Shown here piece by piece: positions 1 to 5,139 of a DNA stretch of 5,139 nt. A program made the position numbers and the translations under genes. Under the pieces are notes generated by a model, which saw only the letters and a program-made list of their open reading frames with translations, was not told the origin of the DNA and searched no databases. Source of the stretch: an uncultured Actinomycetes bacterium (GTDB taxonomy: Bacteria > Actinomycetota > Actinomycetes > Nanopelagicales > Nanopelagicaceae); the NCBI GenBank assembly GCA_903892335.1, contig CAITID010000169.1, positions 1 through 5,139 on the forward strand, written 5' to 3'. Position 1 is the stretch's first letter; every line of letters starts with the position of its first letter.

Positions 1-2
1 AT

Positions 3-80
3 AAGCAAACATTCCACCATGATCCAAAGAAATTATTTTTAGCTTTCAGCCACATTTTGCAGACAAATCTGCTTAGATAA
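3..80 (+). CDS. yvcK: C-terminal tail of a probable YvcK/CofD-like protein (5' end outside window)
   Basis: This is an open frame entering from the left edge and ending at TAA 78-80; 25 residues are visible (KQTFHHDPKKLFLAFSHILQ then TNLLR). The tail carries a His-Asp-Pro-x-Lys-Leu stretch followed by an amphipathic helix, which resembles the end of YvcK-family proteins (UDP-sugar-binding, CofD-like, linked to central carbon metabolism and cell-wall synthesis). The main support is context: yvcK lies directly upstream of whiA in most Actinobacteria and many Firmicutes. The stop is four bases before the whiA start, so the two are probably co-transcribed and translationally coupled. With only 25 residues the family assignment is inference; that a coding tail ends here is better supported than its name. 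Confidence 0.6.
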   Translation, partial: KQTFHHDPKKLFLAFSHILQTNLLR

Positions 81-84
81 CCAC

Positions 85-1062
85 ATGGCAATGACTGAAG
101 CGGTAAAGGATGAGTTAAGCAGACTCTCTGTGACTAAACCTTGTTGTCGCAAGGCTGAGGTATCGGCGCTACTGCGTTTTGCCGGTGGTCTTCATATTTC
201 AGCAGGCAAGATAATCATTGAAGTTGAACTAGATACTGCTCAAGTTGCACGTAGATTGCGCAAAGATATTGCTGAAGTTTTTGGGCATGAAAGTGAGTTA
301 TCAGTAGTCTCCGCCAGCGGAATTCGCAAAGGCAGTAGATACATAGTTCGGGTATTAGCTGATGGGGATGCTCTTGCTCGCCAAACAGGTTTAGTTGATT
401 CAAGTAATAGACCAATTCGTGGCCTGCCACCACAAGTTGTTTCGGCTGCGATTTGTGATTCAGAGGCTGCTTGGCGCGGTGCTTTCCTAGCTCATGGATC
501 TTTAACTGAGCCCGGTAGATCATCGGCACTTGAAATTACCTGTCCAGGTCCAGAGGCTGCTCTTGCATTAGTTGGTGCGGCGCGCAGATTGGGAATTACC
601 GCTAAAGCTCGAGAGGTAAGGAATGTAGATCGAGTTGTAATTAGAGATGGCGATGCAATTGGCGCCTTGCTAACTAGATTAGGTGCTCATGAAACCGTAT
701 TAGCTTGGGAGGAACGCAGAATGCGCCGCGAAGTGCGCGCTACTGCAAATCGATTAGCTAATTTTGATGATGCTAATTTACGCAGATCAGCTAGAGCGGC
801 AGTGGCAGCATCTGCTCGAGTACAACGAGCGATGGAGATTTTGGGTGAGCAGATCCCAACACATTTGAAAGAGGCGGGTGAACTGCGGGTTAATCACGGA
901 CAAGCAAGTTTAGAAGAGCTGGGTTCACTGGCTTCACCGCCAATGACAAAAGATGCAATAGCTGGTCGAATTAGAAGATTGTTAGCCATGGCCGATAAGC
1001 GTGCTCGCGATCTAGGGATACCTGATACCGAGGCAAGTGTGAGCCCAGATTTACTTAATTAA
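85..1062 (+). CDS. whiA: WhiA, DNA-binding regulator
   Basis: WhiA is a sequence-specific DNA-binding protein. In Streptomyces it acts with WhiB on sporulation septation genes; in non-sporulating bacteria it is tied to cell division and chromosome segregation. The 325 residues match usual actinobacterial length (about 325-330). The N-terminal two thirds is the degenerate LAGLIDADG homing-endonuclease fold: CCRKAEVSALLRFAGGLH at 20-37, IRGLPPQVVS at 111-120, the block around HGSLTEPGRSS at 137-147, and RDGDAIGALLTRLGAHE at 187-203. The C-terminal DNA-binding helix-turn-helix region includes NRLANFDDANLRRSARAA at 222-239, ASLEELGSL at 274-282 and MTKDAIAGRIRRLLAMADKR at 287-306. ATG 85 is chosen because family members begin MAMT; ATG 91 is a second in-frame option. 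An in-frame TAG at 40-42 excludes a long extension. No good Shine-Dalgarno is visible, consistent with coupling to the gene ending at 80. The regulatory targets here are not visible. Confidence 0.97.
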   Translation: MAMTEAVKDELSRLSVTKPCCRKAEVSALLRFAGGLHISAGKIIIEVELDTAQVARRLRKDIAEVFGHESELSVVSASGIRKGSRYIVRVLADGDALARQTGLVDSSNRPIRGLPPQVVSAAICDSEAAWRGAFLAHGSLTEPGRSSALEITCPGPEAALALVGAARRLGITAKAREVRNVDRVVIRDGDAIGALLTRLGAHETVLAWEERRMRREVRATANRLANFDDANLRRSARAAVAASARVQRAMEILGEQIPTHLKEAGELRVNHGQASLEELGSLASPPMTKDAIAGRIRRLLAMADKRARDLGIPDTEASVSPDLLN

Positions 1063-1079
1063 TTCAATCTAGCAACTGA

Positions 1080-1110
1080 TAAGATTACGCCATCACGATG
1101 TGGTGATAAT
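1080..1110 (+). promoter_or_regulatory. Possible promoter region for the gap-pgk-tpiA operon
   Basis: The 74-base whiA-gap spacer is the first place an operon promoter could lie. TAAGAT (1080-1085) fits the loose actinobacterial -10 pattern TANNNT, and GATAAT (1105-1110) resembles a -10 at a suitable distance from the gap start. Neither has a convincing TTGACA-like -35 at 16-19 bases. Placement is by eye, and gap could instead be read through from whiA. Confidence 0.3.
1092..1107. repeat. Short inverted repeat upstream of gap
   Basis: ATCAC (1092-1096) and GTGAT (1103-1107) are perfect inverted arms around a six-base centre. They are flanked by ATTA (1084-1087) and TAAT (1110-1113), a second, unevenly spaced inverted pair. 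The right arm overlaps the GATAAT -10 candidate, so an operator is conceivable, but five-base arms occur often by chance. Confidence 0.3.
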
Positions 1111-1136
1111 AATTTTCGTATAGATAAGGGTTAAAG

Positions 1137-2138
1137 ATGCTTAAAGTTGGCGTTAATGGATTTGGTCGAATCGGTCGGAATTTTCTGCGAGCATCCCTTG
1201 AATCTGGGGCTAATTTTGAAATTGTAGCCATCAATGATTTAACTGATAATGCCACCCTTGCTCACCTTTTAAAGTATGACTCAATTCTAGGTAGATTAAA
1301 CAAACCAGTAACACATACAGACACCACAATTACAGTTGCCGGGAAAACTATTACGGTGAGTGCCGAGCGCGATCCTGCAAATATCCCTTGGGGTAAATTA
1401 GGAGTAGATGTAGTTGTTGAATCCACTGGAATCTTTACTAAGGCAGCGGATGCGCAAAAGCACATTACCGCGGGTGCAAAGAAAGTAATTATCTCCGCTC
1501 CTGCTAGTGATGAAGATATAACGATCGTGATGGGTGTAAATCACGAAAAATATGATTCAGCCAAGCACAACATTATTTCAAACGCTTCATGCACAACTAA
1601 CTGCCTGGCACCAATGGCTAAGGTGTTAAATGATGAGTTTGGAATTGTCAGAGGCTTGATGACAACAATCCACGCATATACAAATGATCAAGTTATTTTG
1701 GATTTCCCACATAAAGATCTGCGCCGATCTCGAGCTGCTGCGCTATCAATCATTCCTACCTCAACGGGAGCTGCTAAGGCGATCTCATTAGTTATTCCAG
1801 AGCTAAAAGGAAAATTAGATGGTTTTGCAATGCGAGTTCCAGTTCCAACAGGATCAGCTACTGATCTAACTGTTGAATTAGCTAAAGAGGTCAATGTTGA
1901 GCAGATTAATGCTGCTATCAAAAAGGCTAGTGAAGGCAGCCTGAAGGGGTATTTAACTTATACCGAAGATCCAATTGTCTCCGCTGATATTGTTACCGAT
2001 CCTGCATCATGTATTTTTGATGCTGGTTTAACAAAAGTCATTGGCACACAAGTAAAAGTTGTAGGTTGGTATGACAATGAGTGGGGTTACTCAAATCGAT
2101 TAGTTGATTTGATCCAATACATTGGTAAATCACTTTAA
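1137..2138 (+). CDS. gap: Glyceraldehyde-3-phosphate dehydrogenase, type I
   Basis: This cytoplasmic enzyme catalyses the reversible oxidative phosphorylation of glyceraldehyde-3-phosphate to 1,3-bisphosphoglycerate, normally as a homotetramer. The 333 residues match the family's usual length. The Rossmann fingerprint GFGRIG (8-13) and Asp34 in INDLTD, which typically contacts the adenosine ribose, favour NAD over NADP. The catalytic motif SNASCTTNC gives nucleophile Cys152, and His179 in TTIHAYTNDQ is the catalytic base. Phosphate-site elements STGAAKA (209-215) and RVPVPTGS (233-240) are present, as is WYDNEWGYSNR (311-321) with the nicotinamide-contacting Asn314. ATG 1137 follows an AAGGG Shine-Dalgarno (1126-1130) by six bases. 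It is the first gene of the glycolytic run and pgk starts five bases after its stop. No GapB-type (NADP, gluconeogenic) signature is evident, but cofactor preference is inferred from sequence only. Confidence 0.98.
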   Translation: MLKVGVNGFGRIGRNFLRASLESGANFEIVAINDLTDNATLAHLLKYDSILGRLNKPVTHTDTTITVAGKTITVSAERDPANIPWGKLGVDVVVESTGIFTKAADAQKHITAGAKKVIISAPASDEDITIVMGVNHEKYDSAKHNIISNASCTTNCLAPMAKVLNDEFGIVRGLMTTIHAYTNDQVILDFPHKDLRRSRAAALSIIPTSTGAAKAISLVIPELKGKLDGFAMRVPVPTGSATDLTVELAKEVNVEQINAAIKKASEGSLKGYLTYTEDPIVSADIVTDPASCIFDAGLTKVIGTQVKVVGWYDNEWGYSNRLVDLIQYIGKSL

Positions 2139-2143
2139 TCTTA

Positions 2144-3328
2144 ATGAAAGTAAAAAAATTAAGTGATCTAAAACTAGAATCTACTCGAGTAATTCTACGT
2201 TGCGATTTAAATGTGCCAATCAAGAATGGTGTAATTTTAGATGATGGTCGCATAGTCGCTTCAATTCCAACCATTAGGAAACTACTGGCTGCCAACTGTT
2301 CTATCGTAATTATTGCTCACTTAGGCAGACCAAAAGGTGAGCGTAATCTGGAAATGTCATTAGCACCGGTTGCCATTCGCTTAAGTCAATGGCTTGGTGT
2401 TGCAGTGGAATTCTCATCTGAGATAACTGGACAATCCGGCAAATGTAGAAAGTTAAAACCAGGACAGATTTTACTTCTTGAAAATATAAGATTTGAAGCA
2501 GCTGAGACCAGTAAAGATCAGGCTGAGCGAGAAAAATTAGCGATAGAACTGAGTAACTATGGAGATGTTTACGTAGGTGATGGCTTTGGCGCTGTTCATA
2601 GAAAACATGCCTCCGTTTATGAGTTAGCAAATCTCTTGCCGCACGCAGCTGGTGATTTAGTTTCTGCTGAGATTAAAGTTTTAGAAGGGTTAACAAGTGA
2701 ACCAATTAGGCCTTATGCGGTAATTCTTGGTGGGGCCAAAGTTTCAGACAAAATTGCTGTGATATCTAATTTGCTGGATAAGGTTGATTTAATCGCAGTA
2801 GGTGGCGGCATGGTTTTTACATTCTTAGCAGCTCAAGGAAAGCAGATTGGTAAATCACTTGTAGAGCCCGAATTATTTGAAGTGGTTCAGAAATTGTTGA
2901 TTAGGGCAAAAGAATTGGGCGTAAGAATTTTACTGCCAACTGATATTTTAGTAGGCGCAGAATTTTCTGATAAAACATCAGCGGTTCTTGTTTCAGCGGA
3001 TGAGATTCCGGTTGATTCAATGGGACTAGATATTGGGGTAGAAAGTGCGAAAAATTTTGCGCAGGAGATAGTTAAGTGTAAAACTGTTTTTTGGAATGGC
3101 CCGATGGGTGTTTTTGAATTTGAGAATTTTGCTGGTGGTACAAAGGCAATTGCCCAGGCTTTAACAGAGGTTTCTGGTTTATCAGTTGTTGGCGGGGGAG
3201 ACTCGGCAGCTGCCGTTCGCAAACTTGGCTTTAAAGATGACTCTTTTGGCTATATTTCAACCGGTGGTGGCGCCTCACTTGAATACCTTGAGGGCAAAGA
3301 GCTACCAGGCTTGCTTGCGTTAAGTTAG
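2144..3328 (+). CDS. pgk: Phosphoglycerate kinase
   Basis: This enzyme transfers the acyl phosphate of 1,3-bisphosphoglycerate to ADP, giving ATP and 3-phosphoglycerate. It is a cytoplasmic two-domain hinge enzyme, 394 residues here, normal for bacteria. The N-terminal substrate domain has RCDLNVP (19-25), the basic-patch motifs AHLGRPKG (58-65) and LLENIRF (111-117), and DGFGAVHRKHAS (146-157), the form common in Actinobacteria. The C-terminal nucleotide domain has GGAKVSDK (196-203), VGGGMVFTFL (219-228), FWNGPMGVFE (316-325), GGGDSAAA (350-357) and GGGASLE (374-380). ATG 2144 is five bases after the gap stop with no clear Shine-Dalgarno, suggesting translation coupled to gap. Its stop is TAG, the only non-TAA stop in the window, and its last bases contribute to the tpiA ribosome-binding site. 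All expected catalytic motifs are intact. Confidence 0.98.
   Translation: MKVKKLSDLKLESTRVILRCDLNVPIKNGVILDDGRIVASIPTIRKLLAANCSIVIIAHLGRPKGERNLEMSLAPVAIRLSQWLGVAVEFSSEITGQSGKCRKLKPGQILLLENIRFEAAETSKDQAEREKLAIELSNYGDVYVGDGFGAVHRKHASVYELANLLPHAAGDLVSAEIKVLEGLTSEPIRPYAVILGGAKVSDKIAVISNLLDKVDLIAVGGGMVFTFLAAQGKQIGKSLVEPELFEVVQKLLIRAKELGVRILLPTDILVGAEFSDKTSAVLVSADEIPVDSMGLDIGVESAKNFAQEIVKCKTVFWNGPMGVFEFENFAGGTKAIAQALTEVSGLSVVGGGDSAAAVRKLGFKDDSFGYISTGGGASLEYLEGKELPGLLALS
3265..3282 (+). repeat. 18-bp direct repeat, copy 1 (in pgk)
   Basis: TGGTGGCGCCTCACTTGA occurs identically here and at 4047-4064 in tpiA. Both copies are read in the same phase as Gly-Gly-Ala-Ser-Leu, part of a phosphate-binding glycine loop in each enzyme. 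The identity is observed; a function for it is not shown. Confidence 0.85.
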
Positions 3329-3331
3329 GGG
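3327..3331 (+). promoter_or_regulatory. tpiA ribosome-binding site overlapping the pgk stop
   Basis: AGGGG begins inside the pgk TAG stop (3326-3328) and lies five bases before ATG 3337. It supports 3337 as the tpiA start over the out-of-frame ATG at 3332, which is immediately adjacent to the site and too close to be used. Confidence 0.6.
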
Positions 3332-3336
3332 ATGAG

Positions 3337-4131
3337 ATGCGTAAACCATTAATCGCTGGCAACTGGAAGATGAATTTGAATCATCTAGAGGCAATTGCAG
3401 TGACGCAAAAATTAGCTTATTCACTTGAGGACCGCGATCATGATGCGGTTGAGGTAGCGATTTTTCCACCATTTACAGATCTACGTTCTGTTCAAACTTT
3501 AGTAGATGGTGATCGATTACGTTTGGTTTATGGCGCCCAAGATATTTCGGCGGCAACTTCTGGTGCTTACACTGGAGAGATATCTGGATCAATGCTTGCA
3601 AAAATTGGATGTACCTATGTTTTGATCGGTCATAGTGAGCGACGCACTAACCATGGTGAGAGTGATTCACTAGTAAATAGCAAAATAAAAGCTGCTTTAG
3701 CAAATGAAATTAAACCTGTCTTGTGTATCGGTGAAGAGCTATCGATTCGCGAAGCAGGATCTCATATTGCTCATGTGCTAGAACAGTTGCGAGGCGCCCT
3801 TAAGGGATTTCATAAACCAGATTTGAAAAAGATTGTTATTGCTTATGAACCTGTATGGGCTATTGGCACTGGCAAGACAGCCACTGCAGAGGATGCGCAA
3901 GAGGTTTGTGGCGCAATCAGAGGTGAGCTGCGCAAAATTGGTAGCGATGAAATTGCTGATAATTGTCGAATTCTCTACGGTGGATCGGTGAAGTCAATTA
4001 ATATTTTGGAAATCATGAAAGAGGCCGATATCGATGGCGTTCTAGTTGGTGGCGCCTCACTTGATCCCGAAGAGTTCGCTCGAATCTCTAAATTCCATCG
4101 GGTGTTAAGCCTGTCAAAGCCGGTTAATTAA
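3337..4131 (+). CDS. tpiA: Triosephosphate isomerase
   Basis: This enzyme interconverts dihydroxyacetone phosphate and glyceraldehyde-3-phosphate, feeding the gap and pgk reactions encoded just upstream. It is a cytoplasmic (beta/alpha)8 barrel, usually a dimer; 264 residues is typical. Catalytic residues are in place: Asn9 and Lys11 in AGNWKMN, His99 in IGHSERR (97-103), and Glu171 in AYEPVWAIGTGKTAT (169-183), where the last part is the flexible loop 6 that closes over substrate. Phosphate-binding elements are YGGSVK (214-219) and the LVGGASL stretch (236-242). ATG 3337 starts eight bases after the pgk stop, directly upstream of the conserved RKPLIAGNWKMN, which fixes the start. It is the last of the three contiguous glycolytic genes; a 73-base spacer follows. 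Nothing about the protein looks unusual. Confidence 0.98.
   Translation: MRKPLIAGNWKMNLNHLEAIAVTQKLAYSLEDRDHDAVEVAIFPPFTDLRSVQTLVDGDRLRLVYGAQDISAATSGAYTGEISGSMLAKIGCTYVLIGHSERRTNHGESDSLVNSKIKAALANEIKPVLCIGEELSIREAGSHIAHVLEQLRGALKGFHKPDLKKIVIAYEPVWAIGTGKTATAEDAQEVCGAIRGELRKIGSDEIADNCRILYGGSVKSINILEIMKEADIDGVLVGGASLDPEEFARISKFHRVLSLSKPVN
4047..4064 (+). repeat. 18-bp direct repeat, copy 2 (in tpiA)
   Basis: This is the second identical copy of the 18-mer at 3265-3282, offset by 782 bases. It encodes Gly-Gly-Ala-Ser-Leu (238-242) of the phosphate-binding loop and contains the palindrome GGCGCC. Flanking bases on both sides differ between the copies. Confidence 0.85.
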
Positions 4132-4147
4132 GATTTATCTGAGGATC

Positions 4148-4153
4148 TAGTAT
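4148..4153 (+). promoter_or_regulatory. Possible -10 element for secG-rbpA
   Basis: TAGTAT fits the actinobacterial TANNNT pattern and sits 51 bases before the secG ATG, giving room for a leader and ribosome-binding site. It lies within the small dyad AGGAT-ctagt-ATCCT (4142-4156). No good -35 is visible 16-19 bases upstream; the sequence there is the AT-rich end of tpiA. The 73-base spacer, long for this compact region, is the other argument for a promoter. Read-through from tpiA is equally possible. Confidence 0.3.
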
Positions 4154-4204
4154 CCTTGGCCCATTCTGTTTTGCAGTCCCCATTAAATATGTGAAGGTGA
4201 GTAA

Positions 4205-4432
4205 ATGAACTTAGCGCTATCAATCATCCTGATTTTATCTAGCATTCTGATGATTATTTTGGTTTTGCTACACAAAGGCAAAGGCTCTGGTTTATCTGAT
4301 CTATTTGGTGGTGGAATTTCTTCCACATATGGCGGCTCCTCAGTGGTAGAAAAGAATTTAGATCGCATCACTATCGTAGTTGGCGGTATCTGGTTGGCTT
4401 CTGCAATAGCTTTGAGTTTGATTCTTAAATAA
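4205..4432 (+). CDS. secG: Preprotein translocase subunit SecG
   Basis: SecG is the small accessory membrane subunit of the SecYEG channel and assists SecA-driven protein export across the cytoplasmic membrane. The 75-residue protein has the family layout: a hydrophobic helix at about 2-22, a glycine-rich cytoplasmic loop containing LLHKGKGSGLSDLFGGG (21-37) and the GGSSVVEKNLDR block (43-54), then a second helix at about 55-74. The LHKGKG..GLSD.FGGG signature is characteristic of actinobacterial SecG. The start is supported by the purine-rich GAAGGTGAG (4193-4201) three bases before ATG and by the hydrophobic helix starting at once. The tpiA-secG adjacency is common in Actinobacteria and reflects conserved gene order, not a metabolic role. 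rbpA follows after 36 bases. Confidence 0.95.
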   Translation: MNLALSIILILSSILMIILVLLHKGKGSGLSDLFGGGISSTYGGSSVVEKNLDRITIVVGGIWLASAIALSLILK

Positions 4433-4457
4433 TTTTTATCGATCTGCAGTAATTAAC

Positions 4458-4464
4458 AAGGAGG
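4458..4464 (+). promoter_or_regulatory. Strong Shine-Dalgarno of rbpA
   Basis: AAGGAGG is a full consensus Shine-Dalgarno sequence four bases before ATG 4469. It is the strongest ribosome-binding site in the window; whiA and pgk have none that is recognisable. This suggests efficient independent translation of rbpA and fixes its start. Confidence 0.8.
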
Positions 4465-4468
4465 AATC

Positions 4469-4810
4469 ATGGCCGGTGGAAGCGCAATTAGAGGCTCGCG
4501 CGTTGGCGCAGGTCCAATGGGTGAAGCAGAGCGCGGAGAAGCGATTGCTCGCTTTAGAGTTTCATATTGGTGTGCAAATGGTCATGAAACTAAACCTTCT
4601 TTTGCTGAAGATGGCACAGTAGAAATACCGGCTGAATGGGATTGCCCGCGTTGTGGTTACCCAGCAGGAAGAGATAAAAATAAACCACCTTCACCGGTAA
4701 AGAATGAGCCTTACAAAACTCACTTGGCTTATGTAAAAGAGCGCCGTACCGAGGCTGAGGCGACAAAGATTCTAGATAATGCGATTAAAAAAATGCAGGG
4801 TGAAGATTAA
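4469..4810 (+). CDS. rbpA: RNA polymerase-binding protein RbpA
   Basis: RbpA is an actinobacterial transcription factor that binds RNA polymerase holoenzyme and group I/II sigma factors, stabilising the open promoter complex. The 113 residues match family length (about 110-125). In order: a flexible N-terminal tail (MAGGSAIRGSRVGAGPMGEA); a core domain from about residue 28 with zinc-type ligands Cys35 and His39 (CANGH) and Cys59 and Cys62 (CPRCG); a basic linker around GRDKNKPPSPVKNE (67-80); and the helical sigma-interacting domain beginning PYKTHLAYVKERR (81-93) and ending at 113. All four ligands are present, so zinc binding is expected; some homologues lack them. It follows secG, probably in the same transcript, with a strong ribosome-binding site. 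Its TAA (4808-4810) overlaps the opposing pgi stop, leaving no intergenic space downstream. Confidence 0.96.
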   Translation: MAGGSAIRGSRVGAGPMGEAERGEAIARFRVSYWCANGHETKPSFAEDGTVEIPAEWDCPRCGYPAGRDKNKPPSPVKNEPYKTHLAYVKERRTEAEATKILDNAIKKMQGED

Positions 4811-5139
4811 GCTTTTGCAATCTCGTTAATTAGATTAGCAATCCCGCTTTTTTTCTCCTTTAAATGTATCTGCAGAAATGGCAGATCTCTACCTTGCAGC
4901 GCTGCGCTATCACCGAGGGCTTGAGCAACAATCAATTGTTTAAATGAGATCTTCATTCCTGAAATTGGTAGCTCTTCTGTGGGCTCGCAAGTAATTTGGA
5001 TAAAACCACCATTTGCAGGACCGCCTTTATGGAACTGCCCAGTTGAGTGCAAAAATCTTGGAGCCCAACCAAAAGTTGTGGCTCGATGGAACTTACTGGA
5101 AATTTGATCTTTCAAATCTATAACCAGACTATCTTCACC
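4807..5139 (-). CDS. pgi: Glucose-6-phosphate isomerase, C-terminal part (5' end outside window)
   Basis: This is an open minus-strand frame entering from the right edge and ending at TAA 4809-4807; 110 residues are visible. The enzyme interconverts glucose-6-phosphate and fructose-6-phosphate. The fragment carries FGWAPRFLHSTGQFHKGGP (23-41), then GGFIQIT (44-50), an LPISGMKISFKQL segment (57-69) and AQALGDSAALQGRDLP (72-87). This matches the C-terminus of the isomerase form found alone or fused to transaldolase in Actinobacteria and Cyanobacteria, not the E. coli-type Pgi, whose C-terminal motifs differ. The TTG at 5115-5113 is an internal leucine, not a start, since the frame is open to the edge (GEDSLVID precedes it). 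Whether a transaldolase domain lies upstream cannot be seen. In related genomes pgi sits with tal, tkt, zwf and opcA, so the pentose-phosphate cluster probably continues to the right (inference). Confidence 0.85.
   Translation of the reverse strand, partial: GEDSLVIDLKDQISSKFHRATTFGWAPRFLHSTGQFHKGGPANGGFIQITCEPTEELPISGMKISFKQLIVAQALGDSAALQGRDLPFLQIHLKEKKSGIANLINEIAKA
4815..4854 (+). terminator. Possible terminator of the forward operon, inside pgi
   Basis: On the plus strand TTGCAATCT (4815-4823) can pair with AGATT (4832-4836) and GCAA (4838-4841), with A4837 bulged and an eight-base loop. Seven T residues follow at 4848-4854. The stem is AT-rich and six bases separate it from the T-run, so it is a weak intrinsic terminator at best. 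Its position just after rbpA, inside the convergent pgi coding sequence, is where one would be needed. The same bases encode the pgi C-terminus, which alone may explain the T-run (Lys codons on the minus strand). Confidence 0.3.

Noticed and set aside
215..529. Open minus-strand frame of about 104 codons opposite whiA
   Set aside because: It lies wholly within the strongly conserved whiA gene, has low-complexity Gln/Leu/His-rich composition and resembles no family I recognise; a shadow of the real frame.
2121..2135. ATTGGTAAATCACTT at the end of gap, repeated at 2846-2860 in pgk
   Set aside because: Both copies encode Ile-Gly-Lys-Ser-Leu in frame; a 15-base match between short common codon strings in two adjacent highly expressed genes is plausibly chance.
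2310..2630. Open minus-strand frame of about 106 codons opposite pgk
   Set aside because: It is antisense to intact phosphoglycerate kinase motifs, with Gln/His/Leu-rich composition and no domain signature.
2887..3222. Open minus-strand frame of about 111 codons opposite pgk
   Set aside because: It lies entirely inside pgk, is composed of Ser/Pro/Thr-rich sequence typical of antisense reading, and has no plausible start context.
3332..3334. ATG at 3332 as the tpiA start
   Set aside because: It is out of frame with the RKPLIAGNWKMN reading and immediately abuts the AGGGG ribosome-binding site.
4142..4156. AGGAT-ctagt-ATCCT dyad after tpiA as an intrinsic terminator
   Set aside because: The stem is only five pairs and no T-run follows directly; GGCCC comes soon after. 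It fits a -10-containing region better than a terminator.
4433..4468. Palindromes ATCGAT and CTGCAG in the secG-rbpA spacer
   Set aside because: They are adjacent six-base palindromes with no loop or spacing that suggests a hairpin or operator; expected by chance.
5113..5115. TTG as the start codon of the minus-strand gene, making a complete 102-residue protein
   Set aside because: The frame stays open to the window edge and the family motif continues on both sides, so this is an internal leucine of a truncated longer gene.

Overview
The window is a compact stretch of core actinobacterial chromosome. It reads, left to right: the last 25 codons of a probable yvcK; whiA; the glycolytic run gap-pgk-tpiA; secG; rbpA; and, on the opposite strand, the 3' end of a glucose-6-phosphate isomerase gene that runs off the right edge. 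All complete genes are intact and close to family length. I see no mobile element, CRISPR array, tRNA, rRNA or phage signature, and no gene-free stretch longer than 74 bases.

Organism: WhiA and RbpA are strong markers of Actinobacteria (RbpA is essentially restricted to them), and yvcK-whiA-gap-pgk-tpiA-secG is a typical actinobacterial order. The DNA is nonetheless AT-rich by eye (not counted): seven of eight stop codons are TAA, AGA is a common arginine codon, and A/T-ending codons dominate. With the very short spacers this fits a small-genome freshwater actinobacterium of the acI/Nanopelagicales kind (Planktophila or Nanopelagicus). That placement is inference; other reduced low-GC actinobacteria remain possible.

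Layout: yvcK stops four bases before whiA, so the two are probably translationally coupled. A 74-base spacer (1063-1136) before gap holds AT-rich promoter-like hexamers and a short imperfect dyad. gap, pgk and tpiA follow with spacers of 5 and 8 bases, one operon for the triose-phosphate part of glycolysis and gluconeogenesis. A 73-base spacer (4132-4204) with a possible -10 element precedes secG, which is followed by rbpA with a near-perfect Shine-Dalgarno sequence. rbpA and the opposing pgi share a four-base TTAA containing both stop codons, so no intergenic terminator is possible; a hairpin plus T-run just inside pgi is the only terminator-like structure I see for the forward operon.

Functionally, gap, pgk and tpiA interconvert dihydroxyacetone phosphate, glyceraldehyde-3-phosphate and 3-phosphoglycerate, and the pgi product acts higher in the same pathway at the glucose-6-phosphate/fructose-6-phosphate step. 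WhiA and RbpA are transcription factors and SecG is a translocon subunit. I looked for a previously undescribed system and did not find one; the findings are small architectural points.
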